This document shows positions 43,172 to 52,882 of a stretch of 64,000 nucleotides of DNA, one piece after another; the first letter of the stretch is position 1, and every line of letters begins with the position of its first letter. Where the stretch lies: NCBI RefSeq assembly GCF_047219225.1, contig NZ_CP178208.1, positions 806,001-870,000 of the forward strand, written 5' to 3'. The position numbers and the translations under genes are program-made. Source of the stretch: IMCC45349 sp047219225. Its GTDB lineage: Bacteria > Bacteroidota > Bacteroidia > Flavobacteriales > Flavobacteriaceae. The notes below the pieces were generated by a model that saw only the letters and a program-made list of their open reading frames with translations, made no database searches and was not told the origin of the DNA.

Positions 43172-45508
43172 TTAATTATTAGTGAGTAAAAATGCGTTAA
43201 ATCGTCTGATAAAATCTTGATTTTCTGCTTCAGTATTTAACAGAAAGAATTGTCCTAAATAACGTTCTAGTTGCATAGAACTTAACAAATAATTATATGT
43301 TGCATTAGCTTTTGACTGTTGTGCTTGTAAATAGTTGCGTTGAGCGTCTATCAACTGAACAATTGGTACAGCTCCATTGGAATAAGATACTTGAACTAGA
43401 TCTAAACTTTCTTTAGCAGTACGTTCAGAAATCTTAGATAATTCGATATTGGCAATTTGATTAATAATATCGAGTACAGCTTCATTGATGTTTCGTTCGA
43501 TATTCAATTCAAAATTATCCTTATTGATATCTAGTTGCTCTTTTTGAATCTCAGCAATTTGCTTATTGATATTTTGCTTGTTTTGCTTAAAAATAGGAAT
43601 TGACAAATTTAAAGCTAGATTATAATTATCATCTAATGCAGGTTCAGGAATACTTCCCTTTCCCCATTGATTGAAATCTCTATTATATTGTCCCTGAAGC
43701 GCTAAAGTTGGGACAAAACGTCCAGAACTATTTAGTTTTAAAGTACGCTCAGTTGCTTTTAAATTATAATCTAAAGCTGCGATTTCTGGAGAATTCTGTT
43801 TCGCTTCTTGTACTAAGAAATTCACAAACTGCTTTCGTAATGAAGGGTCGTCAATCAACTCGCCTAATTGTTCATAATTATAATTTTCAAAAATACCTTT
43901 GGACAACTCAGCTTCATCAACATCCAACTTAAAATTTATTGGATTATTTAAAACAGCATTTAAAGCAAAACGTGCCTGATCTAATTGATTTACAGCTTCC
44001 ACAAAGGCTTGTGTATTTTGAGCTAATTCACTTCGAAAACGTAAAACATCCATTTTACCAGCTTCTCCAGCATCATAGTTTTGCTGTGCTATTTCTAAAT
44101 TACGTTTAGTTACTTCTAGATTTTCAGATTGTATTAATGTATTTGCTTTTAAAATAAGCGTATTGAAATATGCTGTCGAAGCATTCAAAACAGCATCCAA
44201 TTCTGCAGCGTTATAGTTTTCTTGCTCTGCCTTTTGTAAATGACTTTGAATCTTAATATTTGCTGTAGCTGCCTCAGAATATAAGGTTTGTGTTAAACTT
44301 ATATTACCGCTAGTTCTATACTCTGGATTTTGACCACCAGAAATTTCGGCTAAATCAGGATCAAGGTATGTTCCTGTAGCAGAAGCAGAAAGCTCAGGCA
44401 AGTAATTGCTTTTAGCATCTTTAACATCTTGTTCTTTTAAAGCTACTTTTTGTTTTTCAGATTGCAAAGACAGATTATTATTCACCGTCTGGTTAATAAC
44501 TTCTAAGAGGTTATACTTTTTCTCAGCTACTACTTTTTTATAATCTCCAACAAAATTTGTTGTTGCTATTAAGCTATATCTAATTGGCACACCTACTTGT
44601 TCAGCAGTATTATAGTTTATTGTCAATTTGTTATTATAGTCTATATAAACTGATAATTCTGAAGCATCTACACCATTAACAATTGCTTCTACATTTAAAG
44701 CTATTCTTCTAAAAAAACGACTTAAATTTTCTTCCGATTGATTTGTAGCCATTAGCCCTTTTGCTACATCATCTACATGTGTAGCTGTAAATGACGGTAA
44801 ATTATTCTCTATAAAAAAGTTAGATAAGTCTTCTATTTCAGAGTCATTAAGAAAAAACCCTCCAGCCATATAAACAGCATCAACACCTTGTAAATTACTT
44901 TTTATGTCGTCAATATTTTGAAAAGGAATAAGCTTATAAGAAGCATTAAGCGCTGCTACCTCCTTGTCTAAAGTAGCTTCAATAGATACTAAATCGGGAA
45001 GAAAATCTTCAACCAAAACTGCTACATTTTTAAAGTCAACAATCTCTTTAAATGTTTTTAAATCTCTAGAGTAAGATTGAGATGTTACTAAAAAATTAAA
45101 GTTATGTATTCCTGAAGTTGTTCGTGTTTTATCAATTTTTATGACATCACTATTTACAGCTCCAAATAATATTGTAGGCTTTACATGTTCCTCTTGCTGC
45201 CCTACAATTACATTACTAATGGTTCCAAAAGCCAATATTATATCTGCCTTACCTTCAATTAAACTATTATAATTAGCTCTTACTTTTTGAACATCGAAAT
45301 TATTTGTTGTTTTATTATAAGGCAAAAAAACTATAGTAGCATCTTCGCCAACTACAGCTTTAATTTCGTTTTGCATTTCTAAAATAATAGGCTCTACCTC
45401 AGAAGAAAGATTGTCAATTAACAATCCAATATGGTAAGTAGGTTTGTTTTGAGCAAGCAAAATGCCATTTAACAAAACTACAATGAGAAAAAGATATGCT
45501 CTTTTCAT
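43172..45508 (-). CDS. Fusion: periplasmic substrate-binding domain plus TolC-type outer-membrane factor
   Basis: This 778-residue protein is long for TolC (about 450). The first 330 residues after a signal peptide look like an ABC-type substrate-binding domain (PF04392-like): YHIGLLIDNLSSEVEPIILE, ILAFGTISNVIVG, PTILFGAVNSDV and YMAGGFFLNDSEIEDL. The rest (about 340-778) is a TolC fold: YLPELSASATGTY, LNASTAYFNTLIL, NYDAGEAGKMDVLRFRSEL, and VPIVQLIDAQRNYLQA. It starts the efflux operon. One gene thus combines substrate capture and export channel. An assembly artefact is unlikely because the frame is unbroken. Confidence 0.85.
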   Translation of the reverse strand: MKRAYLFLIVVLLNGILLAQNKPTYHIGLLIDNLSSEVEPIILEMQNEIKAVVGEDATIVFLPYNKTTNNFDVQKVRANYNSLIEGKADIILAFGTISNVIVGQQEEHVKPTILFGAVNSDVIKIDKTRTTSGIHNFNFLVTSQSYSRDLKTFKEIVDFKNVAVLVEDFLPDLVSIEATLDKEVAALNASYKLIPFQNIDDIKSNLQGVDAVYMAGGFFLNDSEIEDLSNFFIENNLPSFTATHVDDVAKGLMATNQSEENLSRFFRRIALNVEAIVNGVDASELSVYIDYNNKLTINYNTAEQVGVPIRYSLIATTNFVGDYKKVVAEKKYNLLEVINQTVNNNLSLQSEKQKVALKEQDVKDAKSNYLPELSASATGTYLDPDLAEISGGQNPEYRTSGNISLTQTLYSEAATANIKIQSHLQKAEQENYNAAELDAVLNASTAYFNTLILKANTLIQSENLEVTKRNLEIAQQNYDAGEAGKMDVLRFRSELAQNTQAFVEAVNQLDQARFALNAVLNNPINFKLDVDEAELSKGIFENYNYEQLGELIDDPSLRKQFVNFLVQEAKQNSPEIAALDYNLKATERTLKLNSSGRFVPTLALQGQYNRDFNQWGKGSIPEPALDDNYNLALNLSIPIFKQNKQNINKQIAEIQKEQLDINKDNFELNIERNINEAVLDIINQIANIELSKISERTAKESLDLVQVSYSNGAVPIVQLIDAQRNYLQAQQSKANATYNYLLSSMQLERYLGQFFLLNTEAENQDFIRRFNAFLLTNN

Positions 45509-45526
45509 ATATAAACTTATTTATCT

Positions 45527-45534
45527 CAAATATA
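45527..45534 (-). promoter_or_regulatory. Promoter -7 box of efflux operon
   Basis: TATATTTG on the minus strand matches TAnnTTTG and lies 18 bases before the ATG of the fusion gene. No clear -33 TTG is present. Confidence 0.5.
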
Positions 45535-45575
45535 ATTAAAAGCTACGCTTAAATATAAAGCACCTAAGTGTTTTT

Positions 45576-45609
45576 ATTTGGGTTTACTAGAATTAGTTGT
45601 GTAATTTTG
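45576..45609 (+). promoter_or_regulatory. Promoter of HtrA-like protease gene
   Basis: A -7 box TAATTTTG (45602-45609) with TTTG at 45577-45580, 21 bases upstream, precedes the ATG at 45636. It follows the Bacteroidetes consensus and spacing. Confidence 0.6.
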
Positions 45610-45635
45610 TAATGTAACAGTTACTTTTTTCATAT

Positions 45636-46658
45636 ATGAACTCAAATAAAATCATATCTACTATAGCATTAATATTATGTGTTTTTTCAATTAACGCTCA
45701 AGATTTATCTAGCATTTACAGCAAAGTAAATCCTGCGGTTGTAGTTATTTACACTCAAGAAAACTCAATAGTTACTAATGGCAATAACGAATCTACACAA
45801 GTGACTACTAATAATTTAGGGTCTGGTTTTTTAATTTCTAGAGACTTAATTGTAACTGCTGCACATGTGGTTAAAGTTCCTGAAAGTTTAAAAGTGCTTT
45901 TTGTAGACAATGAAGTTATTAATGCTAAAGTTATTTCAACTTATCAAAGTGCTGATATTGCACTTATAAAACTTGAGCATCCTAAAATAAATCCAACTAC
46001 TGTAACTTTTGGAGACTCAGACTCCGTTAAAGTAGGTCAGCAGGTTTTTGTTGTTGGTGCTCCTTTTGGCATAGATCATTCTTTATCGTCAGGTTATGTT
46101 AGTGGTTTTAAAAGACAATCTATGGGCAAAAACCCTTTTACAACAGTAGATTTTATTCAAACTGATGCTGCTATTAATCAGGGCAATTCTGGTGGACCAA
46201 TGTTTAATCTTGATGGAGAAGTTATAGGAATTGTAAGTCATATAGCTACTAAAACTGGTGGCTTCCAAGGCATTGGATATGCCTGTAGTTCTAATTTAGC
46301 ATCCTATTTATTATTAAATAACAAAATGCCTTGGCTTGGTGGAGAATTACATCCTTTATCACCCGAAGAAACAGCCATATTAAATGTACCTCAAAAAAGC
46401 GGTTTACTTGTGCAGCGTGTAGCTTCAGGATCTATTTTTGATAAAATGGGTGTTAAAGGAGGTACTACTGAAGCCATTATAAAAAACAGAAAACTCATAC
46501 TAGGAGGCGACATTATTTTAACTTTTAACAATGTAACTTTTGAAGTCACAGATCAGTCATTAATTGACATTGCTAATGTTGCAAAAGACATAACAAAAGA
46601 CTCTAATTTTCAAATTACGGTTTTAAGAAATGGTAGAGTTATAACCTTAAAATATTAA
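45636..46658 (+). CDS. HtrA/DegP-like trypsin-type serine protease, periplasmic
   Basis: This 340-residue protein has a signal peptide (cleavage near SINAQ) and a trypsin-like domain. The triad is His77 in TAAHVV, Asp107 in SADIALIKLE and Ser185 in NQGNSGGPMF. The tail (about 245-340) resembles a PDZ domain (GLLVQRVASGSIFDKMGVKGG). Single-PDZ HtrA-type proteins act in envelope quality control. The gene stands alone between divergent efflux genes and the convergent phosphoesterase gene (1-bp gap). Confidence 0.92.
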   Translation: MNSNKIISTIALILCVFSINAQDLSSIYSKVNPAVVVIYTQENSIVTNGNNESTQVTTNNLGSGFLISRDLIVTAAHVVKVPESLKVLFVDNEVINAKVISTYQSADIALIKLEHPKINPTTVTFGDSDSVKVGQQVFVVGAPFGIDHSLSSGYVSGFKRQSMGKNPFTTVDFIQTDAAINQGNSGGPMFNLDGEVIGIVSHIATKTGGFQGIGYACSSNLASYLLLNNKMPWLGGELHPLSPEETAILNVPQKSGLLVQRVASGSIFDKMGVKGGTTEAIIKNRKLILGGDIILTFNNVTFEVTDQSLIDIANVAKDITKDSNFQITVLRNGRVITLKY

Positions 46659-46659
46659 A

Positions 46660-49600
46660 CTAGAATCCAAATCCGATTCTAAAAGCTAAACGGAGTCCAT
46701 CATTACTATTGAATGCAGATATGTTACCTGTCATCATATCTGCTGCATTAAAGAACACACCTCCTCCAACGGAATTATTCCATTTATCAGAGTCTTCACC
46801 ATCAACCCAAACACGCCCATAGTCTACACCACCATAAATACCAATATTAAGCGGTAACAATCCTGTTTTTAGTTTTCTCAAGTTTAGTCTAATATCTGTA
46901 TTTTGGTAAAACGCATTCTTTCCAGTAAATCTATTATTTCTATAACCACGAAGTCCATCACTAGCTCCTAATGATGCTGCTTGATAAAATTCAAAATCAT
47001 CACCTAAAGTTACATGACCTTTTACTTTGGTAGCCAACACTAATTGTCCGTTTGAGGATAGTTTATAATCAAAAGCTAACGATGGAATGATGTAGCCAAA
47101 GTTATTAGAGTCTTTCAAATTAGTTTTATAACCAACCTCTAAATTGGCTTCCATCCCTAAGGTTGGGAAGGCTTCATTATCAACATTTCTAAAATTATAA
47201 ATTGCATCAACTCCAGCATAGGTTTCTTCTTTTTCTTCACCATTTTCAACATAAAAAGTATTTATAAACCTATCCTTAGTATCTTCTACTTCTATAAACT
47301 CATAATTCACTCCAACTCTAAAACTAGCGCCTAAGTCTCCTCTCCAAATTAATGAAGGTGCTAATCTATGCGTACTTAACTTTACACGATTATAATCCAT
47401 ATCGTAAGTATCTTCATCTTCAACATTAGGATTTATAGTTTCGTTTCCATAGCCAAAAAAGTTAATGCTATAATTAGGACTTGTAAAGTCTGCTTCAACA
47501 CCTAAATTCCAAGTTCCAACAACATTTGCTATTTCTCCTAAATAATTAAAATCATAACCATTTGTTGCAAAATAGTAAGAAGCTGAGAAGGTATGTTGTG
47601 CAGAAAAAGGATTTCTTTCAAAACCATATCTTGTATAAGTATCTACAAACCCTATTTTTAAACCATCGTCAGGATTGCTCCCTATTACAGGTATTAGCAT
47701 ATTAGAATTGTATTTTGGTTTTTTATAATCATAAATATTTACATCGTAATTATCGGTTAATTTCTTTTGTCCTTTAGAAGTTATAAACTCACTCTTCTTT
47801 GACTTATAATCATAAACCTTCACTTTACTACCATTTTCAATATTGTAAGTATCCTTGTTTTGACCTCCAACAATACGTACTTTTATTAACTCGGTACCAT
47901 CTCCAAAAACTTTAAATACATCATCATCATCTAAACCATAAATCCAAATTTCTTTTGTACTTGCTTTAGTATATTCTCTTTCATGAAACTTCTCTCCCTT
48001 TTCCCCTTTTTGAATTCTATACCCTGTTACTTTAGTAGTGTTATTTATACGCTCAATTTCAAATAAATCGTCTTTATCTGTTCCTTTAACAACAGCATAT
48101 TTATTTACATTTTTAAAATATGAATCTGCAATTTTTTGAAGATTAGCTCTCCTTCCTTTTAACTTGTTTTTTATAATATTAACCGTTTCATCTGAAACTT
48201 CTTCTGGAAAAAATGTAAAAGCTTCATCAATCACCTCATTGGTTAAGTTGGTTGTAATATGCACTACTTGCTCATCCCAATCTGTTTTTGTTGCTTGATT
48301 TATTAAGGCTACATCTAAAGGATAAGGCTCTAAATTAAACCACTTTGGGCTTTTAAGTTCTTGATCATAAGATTTCATCAGTCTTAAATCTGGAATTACA
48401 CTTGTAGCAAATTTTAACAATGAACCATCTGCCATAATAGAATATGCTTGGTCTCTATCTCTAGGCATTGGTCTATAAATTGTTTTTCCATTTTCTTTAA
48501 ACTTAGCCCAACGCCATTGGTCTTCATGTCTATCCCAATCGCCAATAAGCATATCAAACAACCTAGCCCTTACATAAGCTTGTTCATCAAGAATATTATC
48601 TTCATCCTTACGTAACTCCTTTAACATGTCGTGAGTGCTTATAAGTTCATTTGAAAACCCAAAACTTGCTTTCTCACCATGTCCATCAGCAGCACGCTCT
48701 TCTATCATATACAGCTCATCACCAAACTCATTATTATAAACGCCTAAAGCATTTTGTTTAGGTATATAATACAGAACTGGATTTGTATGCATAACACCTA
48801 CCGCATCAGCAAGTGTAGCAATTGTAAATGGTGCATAAGGATGTGATCCAGTAAATACATCTAGAAGTAAATCTTCGGTATAAGTATCATCAAATTGCCC
48901 TTTAATATACTGATCTTTAAATGCCACTGCTTGCAAATATTGCACAGCATTTTTACGTAATGCACGCATTACATACTCTCTTCCATCTGTATCTTCTAAT
49001 CTTAATGATTTAGATTGATTACCACCTCCTTTTCTAACTGGTTTTAAACCTCCAAATAAAGTATCTAAATTAACAGTTGGGGCAGATACATTTGTACCAA
49101 AATATTTTCGATAACGTTCACCCCAAAACTTTTTATAACTCTTACTTTTATTCGTTTCTTCTTCAGAATATATAGATGCAGTTACTTCACTAGGAAAATC
49201 TTCTGGATAATCTTTAAGCTCTTCAACAGGATTAGGCTTTAAGACCTGAGTTTCAAAAACTAATTTCTCTGTTCCTGCTTCATAAAAACGAACATATGAT
49301 GATCCATCTTTAAATACATCTAACCTAGCATATCCTTGAGTTCCATAAGAAAACTGACCACCATCAACATTTCTAGTTGGATTGGTTTTTGAGCCAGAAC
49401 CACTAATAATTTGTGGTAAATTGTCTTCTACTATATATTGTAAATTATGGTCATGTCCAGATACAAAAATTACATTCTCATTTTCTTGAGATAGGGTAAC
49501 CATACGCTTTTGAAACTCTCTATATTTCTTATTTTGATTATCTGTTGTAGAAACACCTCCTGTTTTTCTAATAAATGTTGCTAACGACCCTAAAACAGGT

Positions 49601-50355
49601 AAAGGCACTTTTCCTCCAGTTGGAAATAAATGTTGTTCCATTCCATATTGTCCTCCATGAGTTCCATTAGTAAACATAGGATGATGTAATGCTACAATCG
49701 TAGTTTTGCTTCTGTTCTTCTTTAATAAACTCTCATACTCATCAAAAAACTGCACTCTTGTTTTAAACTCACAATCATCATTAATTGTTGGATGCTTATC
49801 CCAATCTGCAAGATACCATTGCGAATCGATAATTATTAAAACTATATTATCTGAAATGTTTACCTTTTTTATTGGGCATCCGTTTTCAGGTAAAAAGGTA
49901 TTTTTACCTAACTTGTCTTCAATATACTTTTCTTGCCTCTTTAAACCTTCTAATCCATCACTATACCAATCATGATTCCCTGGTATAAAAATTGTTCTTC
50001 CCTTAAAATCCTTTGCAGCTTCTGTTTGCACATTTAATTGATGTTCTGCAAAAGCTCGCCCATCATTTTTTTTATCAGGCATTCCAGATGGATAAATATT
50101 ATCCCCTAAAAACAAAGCTGTACTATTTTTTGAAGCATTTGTAAGCTCTGATTGAAAATCAATTAATGCTTTTGTTTTTGTGCCTATTGGCGAATTACCT
50201 CCATCACCAATTAGATAAAATGAATGCTCAATTTCTGCTTCTTGTGGAAAAGTTTTATCCTTTTCTTCATTTTTATATTGAGCCTTATATGTAGCACAAG
50301 CATTTAATATTAAAAGCGATATAACTAGAAGAACAATATTATTCTTGAATTTCAT
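46660..50355 (-). CDS. Giant metallophosphoesterase fused to outer-membrane beta-barrel
   Basis: This 1231-residue lipoprotein has a signal ending LLILNACATY. A calcineurin-like phosphoesterase domain (about 45-370) shows the metal ligands: YLIGDGGNSPIG, LFLGDNIYPSGM, FIPGNHDWYSDG, VALHHPMFTNGTHG and FVSGHDHNL. A middle part (about 420-800, with DMLIGDWDRHEDQWRWAKF and PMPRDRDQAYS) is of unknown type but kinase-like in the DRHEDQ area. The last 350 residues form a BamA/surface-antigen-type barrel ending RLAFRIGFGF. One chain therefore places an enzyme on the outer membrane. Substrate unknown. Confidence 0.85.
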   Translation of the reverse strand: MKFKNNIVLLVISLLILNACATYKAQYKNEEKDKTFPQEAEIEHSFYLIGDGGNSPIGTKTKALIDFQSELTNASKNSTALFLGDNIYPSGMPDKKNDGRAFAEHQLNVQTEAAKDFKGRTIFIPGNHDWYSDGLEGLKRQEKYIEDKLGKNTFLPENGCPIKKVNISDNIVLIIIDSQWYLADWDKHPTINDDCEFKTRVQFFDEYESLLKKNRSKTTIVALHHPMFTNGTHGGQYGMEQHLFPTGGKVPLPVLGSLATFIRKTGGVSTTDNQNKKYREFQKRMVTLSQENENVIFVSGHDHNLQYIVEDNLPQIISGSGSKTNPTRNVDGGQFSYGTQGYARLDVFKDGSSYVRFYEAGTEKLVFETQVLKPNPVEELKDYPEDFPSEVTASIYSEEETNKSKSYKKFWGERYRKYFGTNVSAPTVNLDTLFGGLKPVRKGGGNQSKSLRLEDTDGREYVMRALRKNAVQYLQAVAFKDQYIKGQFDDTYTEDLLLDVFTGSHPYAPFTIATLADAVGVMHTNPVLYYIPKQNALGVYNNEFGDELYMIEERAADGHGEKASFGFSNELISTHDMLKELRKDEDNILDEQAYVRARLFDMLIGDWDRHEDQWRWAKFKENGKTIYRPMPRDRDQAYSIMADGSLLKFATSVIPDLRLMKSYDQELKSPKWFNLEPYPLDVALINQATKTDWDEQVVHITTNLTNEVIDEAFTFFPEEVSDETVNIIKNKLKGRRANLQKIADSYFKNVNKYAVVKGTDKDDLFEIERINNTTKVTGYRIQKGEKGEKFHEREYTKASTKEIWIYGLDDDDVFKVFGDGTELIKVRIVGGQNKDTYNIENGSKVKVYDYKSKKSEFITSKGQKKLTDNYDVNIYDYKKPKYNSNMLIPVIGSNPDDGLKIGFVDTYTRYGFERNPFSAQHTFSASYYFATNGYDFNYLGEIANVVGTWNLGVEADFTSPNYSINFFGYGNETINPNVEDEDTYDMDYNRVKLSTHRLAPSLIWRGDLGASFRVGVNYEFIEVEDTKDRFINTFYVENGEEKEETYAGVDAIYNFRNVDNEAFPTLGMEANLEVGYKTNLKDSNNFGYIIPSLAFDYKLSSNGQLVLATKVKGHVTLGDDFEFYQAASLGASDGLRGYRNNRFTGKNAFYQNTDIRLNLRKLKTGLLPLNIGIYGGVDYGRVWVDGEDSDKWNNSVGGGVFFNAADMMTGNISAFNSNDGLRLAFRIGFGF

Positions 50356-50394
50356 ATAGATAATTTTACTTGATATAAAGGTAATAATAACTCT

Positions 50395-51618
50395 TTAATC
50401 CTCTAACACTATTGTATCAAAAGCAACATTACTAGCTAATGTTTTATGTACTGGACATTTAGAAGCAATTTCTTTTAAACGTTGTTTTTGTTTATCATCT
50501 AAGTTACCAATAAACTTTAGCTTTTTATTCATATGGTCTAAATATGTTGGCTTTTCTACATCTATATCCAAATCGTCACTATGTTTTCTTGAATGTGTAA
50601 CGTATACAAACACTTCCTTTAAGTCCCAATTTTTTCGCTCTGCGTACATTTTTAAAGTCATAGCAGTACAAGCTACCAAACTAGCACTCAAGTATTCGTA
50701 AGGAGAAGCACCAAAATCATCACCTCCTATAGTTATTGGCTCATCTGCAATAAATTGATGCTTTTTTGTTTGAATTGAGGTAGTAAAATTATCTTCTTTT
50801 AATTTTAAATGTCCAACAACTTGTTCTCCTTTTACATCTAACGATTGATGATCCTTAGGTTCAAAATAATGTTTTGTCCAAGTTCCAATTACACTCCCAA
50901 CATAAATACTATCCTTAGCATTTGTTAATAAATGATCTGCATTATCCAATGTTATAAAGCTTTTTGGATGATGTGCGCTGTGATATATTTGTTCTGCATT
51001 ATTGATTCCTACTATAGTATCTATTGGAGAATGTAAAATCAATAATGGCTTTCTTAACTTTTTAACTATTGAAGGCAAATCGGTTTTACTAAAATCTTCA
51101 ATAAATTCCCTATCAATATTAAACGGCCTCCCACCTATATCAATTTTGGTATGCCCTTCTTTTTTTAACTGACTAGATTCATAAGTAAATAAATGTTTAA
51201 CATGAGTTACAGTTGCAGGCGCTCCAATTGTAGCAACTGCCTTTACATCTTCTAATTTTGACGCAGCAGTTAAAACTGCTGCACCACCTAATGAATGCCC
51301 AACTAGTAGTGAAGGTGCTTCATAGTGAGTTGCCATATAATTGCTAACTGTTATTAAATCTTCAACATTTGCTGAAAAATGACTATCTGCAAATTCACCC
51401 TCACTACGACCTAATCCAGTAAAATCAAAACGCACAACTCCAAATCCATAATTAGTTAACGCTCTACTTATATTTCTTACTGCGCTAAGTGAACTAGAAC
51501 ATGTAAAACAATGAGCAAAAACAGCATAGTGTTCTGGTTTTTGATTTGCTGGCAATTCCAAGTAAGCTTGTAACTTCAAGCCATTTTTTTTCTTAATGTT
51601 AAGCTTAGTGTTTTTCAT
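50395..51618 (-). CDS. Alpha/beta hydrolase fused to OsmC-type peroxiredoxin domain
   Basis: This 407-residue bifunctional protein has an N-terminal alpha/beta hydrolase (nucleophile elbow GHSLGGAAVL, ILHSPIDTIVG, DNADHLL) up to about residue 250. An OsmC domain fills the rest, with the peroxidatic-type Cys in VACTAMTLKMYAERK and the second Cys in CPVHKTL. OsmC proteins detoxify organic hydroperoxides. The gene overlaps the glutaredoxin-like gene by 14 bases and ends an oxidative-repair operon. The hydrolase substrate is unknown. Confidence 0.9.
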   Translation of the reverse strand: MKNTKLNIKKKNGLKLQAYLELPANQKPEHYAVFAHCFTCSSSLSAVRNISRALTNYGFGVVRFDFTGLGRSEGEFADSHFSANVEDLITVSNYMATHYEAPSLLVGHSLGGAAVLTAASKLEDVKAVATIGAPATVTHVKHLFTYESSQLKKEGHTKIDIGGRPFNIDREFIEDFSKTDLPSIVKKLRKPLLILHSPIDTIVGINNAEQIYHSAHHPKSFITLDNADHLLTNAKDSIYVGSVIGTWTKHYFEPKDHQSLDVKGEQVVGHLKLKEDNFTTSIQTKKHQFIADEPITIGGDDFGASPYEYLSASLVACTAMTLKMYAERKNWDLKEVFVYVTHSRKHSDDLDIDVEKPTYLDHMNKKLKFIGNLDDKQKQRLKEIASKCPVHKTLASNVAFDTIVLED

Positions 51619-51862
51619 TATACTTTAATTTATTCAACCATTTCTTTAAATCCTTGTCTGATGGATTTCTAAGTTTTTTGTTATCAATAGTAATTGTTGG
51701 AAAATTAAGCTTCCCATTTTCATACAAAGCTCTTAATTCAATAGCAGCATTTTCATCTAGTTCAACATCAAGAAGCACGTAACCTAAATTACGTGCCTCC
51801 AAAAATGCTTTATAGTATTGTGTTTTATGGCAGCGTTCTGCTCCATATAATTTAATTATCAT
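51605..51862 (-). CDS. Short glutaredoxin-like protein with single active-site cysteine
   Basis: This 85-residue protein has the glutaredoxin fold: MIIKLYGAERCHKTQYYK with one Cys in C-H-K-T where dithiol glutaredoxins have C-x-x-C, then LDVELDENAA and the cis-Pro region LNFPTITIDNKK. Monothiol or selenocysteine-family relatives show similar motifs. It sits between the OsmC fusion and MsrA genes, overlapping both, so it may supply electrons to a repair enzyme (inference). Confidence 0.82.
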   Translation of the reverse strand: MIIKLYGAERCHKTQYYKAFLEARNLGYVLLDVELDENAAIELRALYENGKLNFPTITIDNKKLRNPSDKDLKKWLNKLKYNEKH

Positions 51863-52398
51863 GACTTTAATTTATCGGCGTGTAACTGACGTAATTTTGT
51901 TAGCTTAGGTGTTATAACAAAATTGCAATATCCATAATCTTGATTGTTTTTATAAAAATCTTGATGCTCTTTTTCTGCTTCATAAAAAACATCTAATGGA
52001 CTAATTTCTGTTACTATTGGATTATCAAAGTAAGATGCTAATTTACTCAAGACTGTCTCAGCAATTTCTTTTTGAATTTCATCATGATAATAAATTACTG
52101 ATCGATATTGAGTACCAACATCTGCTCCTTGTCTATTTAAAGTGGTTGGGTCATGAGTTGTCATAAAAATGACCAAAATGTCTTCATATGAAATAATATT
52201 AGCATCATAAGTAATTTGTATTACTTCTGCATGACCAGTTAAACCTGAGCAAATTTCTCTATAAGTAGGGTGTCCAGGAACATTACCTCCAGAATATCCT
52301 GAAACTACTTCTTGCACTCCTTTCACTTCTTGAAAAACAGCTTCTGTACACCAAAAACAACCACCTCCTACTGTAGCTAACTTTAAGTCTTTACTCAT
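51859..52398 (-). CDS. msrA: Peptide-methionine (S)-S-oxide reductase MsrA
   Basis: This 179-residue enzyme has the catalytic GGCFWCTEAVF motif, GYSGGNVPGHPTYREICSG and GADVGTQYRSVIYYHDE. It reduces methionine-S-sulfoxide in proteins. Second Cys candidates lie in YGYCNFV. It overlaps the glutaredoxin-like gene by 4 bases and MsrB by 8 bases. There is no signal peptide, so it is cytoplasmic. Confidence 0.96.
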   Translation of the reverse strand: MSKDLKLATVGGGCFWCTEAVFQEVKGVQEVVSGYSGGNVPGHPTYREICSGLTGHAEVIQITYDANIISYEDILVIFMTTHDPTTLNRQGADVGTQYRSVIYYHDEIQKEIAETVLSKLASYFDNPIVTEISPLDVFYEAEKEHQDFYKNNQDYGYCNFVITPKLTKLRQLHADKLKS

Positions 52399-52849
52399 TA
52401 TTAGCCTCCTTTTCTAATAGCATAGACTCTGAATTAACACAATAACGTAAACCACTAGGTTCTGGGCCATCAGGAAATACATGTCCTAAATGCGCATCGC
52501 AAGTATTACACATTACCTCAACTCTTACCATACCATAAGAAGTATCACGCTCATATTTAATAGCATTCTCTTTTATAGGCTGAGTAAAACTTGGCCAACC
52601 TGTTCCTGAGCTAAACTTTATTGTAGAATCAAATAAAGGAGCATTACAACAAACACAATTATATTTTCCTTCATCATAGATAGTACATAAATCTCCACTA
52701 TGTGGTCGTTCGGTTCCTTTTAGTCTTGTAATTCTAAATTGTTCTGAAGTAAGTTGAGATTTCCATTCAGTTTCTGTTTTTTCTATTCTTTTATCTGGAG
52801 TTAGATTTCCATTAACAGAAAAATTTATTATATCTTTCCAAGTAAGCAT
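52391..52849 (-). CDS. msrB: Peptide-methionine (R)-S-oxide reductase MsrB
   Basis: This 152-residue protein has the MsrB hallmarks: zinc CxxC pairs (CVCCNAPLF and CNTCDAHLGHVF), SGTGWPSFTQP and a C-terminal RYCVNSESM that holds the catalytic Cys. It reduces methionine-R-sulfoxide. It is the first gene of the overlapping operon msrB-msrA-glutaredoxin-OsmC. A perfect 7-bp inverted repeat lies 34 bp upstream (52883-52901). Cytoplasmic by lack of signal. Confidence 0.95.
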   Translation of the reverse strand: MLTWKDIINFSVNGNLTPDKRIEKTETEWKSQLTSEQFRITRLKGTERPHSGDLCTIYDEGKYNCVCCNAPLFDSTIKFSSGTGWPSFTQPIKENAIKYERDTSYGMVRVEVMCNTCDAHLGHVFPDGPEPSGLRYCVNSESMLLEKEANNE

Positions 52850-52882
52850 ATTATTGGTTCCTTTCTTTGTTAATTAATATTA

